NCBI GenBank assembly: GCA_964369475.1
Contig: CAYJFK010000005.1
Span: 3,205 to 67,204, forward strand
Origin: CAYJFK01 sp964369475
Lineage (GTDB): Bacteria; Bacillota; Clostridia; Oscillospirales; Feifaniaceae
DNA: 64,000 bases
Direction: 5' to 3'
Shown here piece after piece: positions 63,295 through 64,000 of the stretch. The notes below the pieces were generated by a model. That model saw only the letters and a list, made by a program, of their open reading frames with translations, did not search any database and was not told the DNA's origin. The first letter of the stretch is position 1, and every line of letters begins with the position of its first letter. Both the position numbers and the translations under genes were made by a program.

Positions 63295-64000
63295 TTAAAA
63301 TTTCATCTCCTTATTTTGTCGTCCGTTTAAAAATACTTTTGCGTCCATTCTCTTTGATCCTTCCAGTTGAAGGTCGGTCAAGATAACTAACTCGCCCTCC
63401 TTGCAAACGACTGCAATGCCGCCGTCGCAGGGGTAAGCATCCCCTATCTCTGCACCCTCTTTTGCCCTCTCGTTCGAGCTATGCGCCATATAGATCTTCA
63501 GACGTTTTCCGTCCAGTTTAGTTTCGGCAACAGGCCATGGATTCATACCGCAAATCTTGCGAATAATGTCAAATGGGCTGCTGTTGAAATCTATTATCGC
63601 TTCTTGCTTGCTAAGTGGCGGTGCGTGTGTTGCCTCGGCATCATTTTGCACTTCCCTTGGGGCGCTGCCATTCTCTATTTGTTCAAGAGTTTTTACAAGA
63701 AGCGCAGCGCCGAGCGGTGCAAGGCGAGAGTAGAGCATTTCGGAGGTCTCGCCGACCTCTATTTCTAACTGCTCCTTTAAAATCATATCGCCTGTGTCGA
63801 GACCCTTTGCCATGTACATTGTTGTAACACCGGCATATTTATCTCCATTTATTATGCTCCTTTGTATTGGAGCCGAGCCACGCAGTTTTGGCAAAAGCGA
63901 GCCATGCACATTTACACAGCCATATTTCGGAGCATTAAGCACATAGCTTGGCAAAATCTTGCCGTATGCAACGACTACAATTATATCAAGCCCCTCTAAG
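63295..64000 (-). CDS. fmt: Methionyl-tRNA formyltransferase, 5' end outside window
   Basis: C-terminal two thirds of Fmt: VNVHGSLLPKLRGSAPIQRSIINGD with the catalytic region, GLDTGDMI, and the C-terminal tRNA-binding domain (GMNPWPVAETKLDGKRLKIY). It formylates initiator Met-tRNA using 10-formyl-tetrahydrofolate. The frame stays open to the window edge (AYGKILPS precedes the displayed part), so the gene is cut by the window, not broken. Confidence 0.96.
   Translation of the reverse strand, partial: LEGLDIIVVVAYGKILPSYVLNAPKYGCVNVHGSLLPKLRGSAPIQRSIINGDKYAGVTTMYMAKGLDTGDMILKEQLEIEVGETSEMLYSRLAPLGAALLVKTLEQIENGSAPREVQNDAEATHAPPLSKQEAIIDFNSSPFDIIRKICGMNPWPVAETKLDGKRLKIYMAHSSNERAKEGAEIGDAYPCDGGIAVVCKEGELVILTDLQLEGSKRMDAKVFLNGRQNKEMKF

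Overview
The window looks like chromosome from an endospore-forming, motile member of the Clostridia (Bacillota). It carries sporulation genes (sipL, spoIVA, spoIVFA, spoIVFB, yqfC, yqfD, ylbJ), chemoreceptors, a glmS ribozyme, a PrkC/PrpC signalling pair and Shine-Dalgarno sites of the GGAGG type. No species can be named from this sequence.

Layout. Positions 1-7.7 kb hold the 3' part of a sensor kinase, a four-repeat PepSY protein, a membrane-anchored clostripain-like protease and a chemoreceptor, separated by intergenic regions with copies of a MITE-like repeat. 7.7-13.4 kb (minus strand) hold tRNA-Pro, two radical-SAM-associated genes, spoIVFB, spoIVFA and the 3' three quarters of spoIVA. 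13.43-35.69 kb is a 22.26-kb insertion that splits spoIVA. It carries three tandem large serine recombinases, a small DUF6870-like protein, a 4498-residue S-layer-homology surface protein, and a two-component system. 35.6-38.2 kb resumes with the 5' end of spoIVA, a GDT1/UPF0016 membrane protein and sipL. 38.5-40.2 kb is a second chemoreceptor. 40.3-47.3 kb (minus) is yqfC-yqfD-phoH-ybeY-era-recO-mutS2. 47.4-55.5 kb (plus) has ylbJ, glmS with its ribozyme, a small Cys-rich protein, a DacF-like protein, a CNNM/CorC protein and a lipoprotein with five FMN-binding repeats. 55.7-64 kb (minus) has two tiny ORFs, thiN, rsgA, prkC, prpC, rlmN, rsmB, a zinc peptidase and the end of fmt.

Main result. 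spoIVA, the ATPase that builds the basement layer of the spore coat, is cut exactly in the codon for the Walker B aspartate. Joining the two halves at a shared GA dinucleotide gives one 492-codon frame, the length of B. subtilis SpoIVA, and restores the canonical L-I-D-C-V-G-Y motif. The excised circle would carry a near-perfect palindromic attP centred on the same GA. A sigma-E-like promoter precedes the recombinase operon, and better matches to the same consensus precede sipL (whose product partners SpoIVA) and yqfC. This is the logic of the sigK skin element, but with a different target gene, three recombinases rather than one, and surface-protein cargo rather than a prophage. I know of no description of a spoIVA-interrupting element. 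Excision would also link the sipL/spoIVA promoter to spoIVFA-spoIVFB, the pro-sigma-K processing genes. Excision itself is inferred, not observed.
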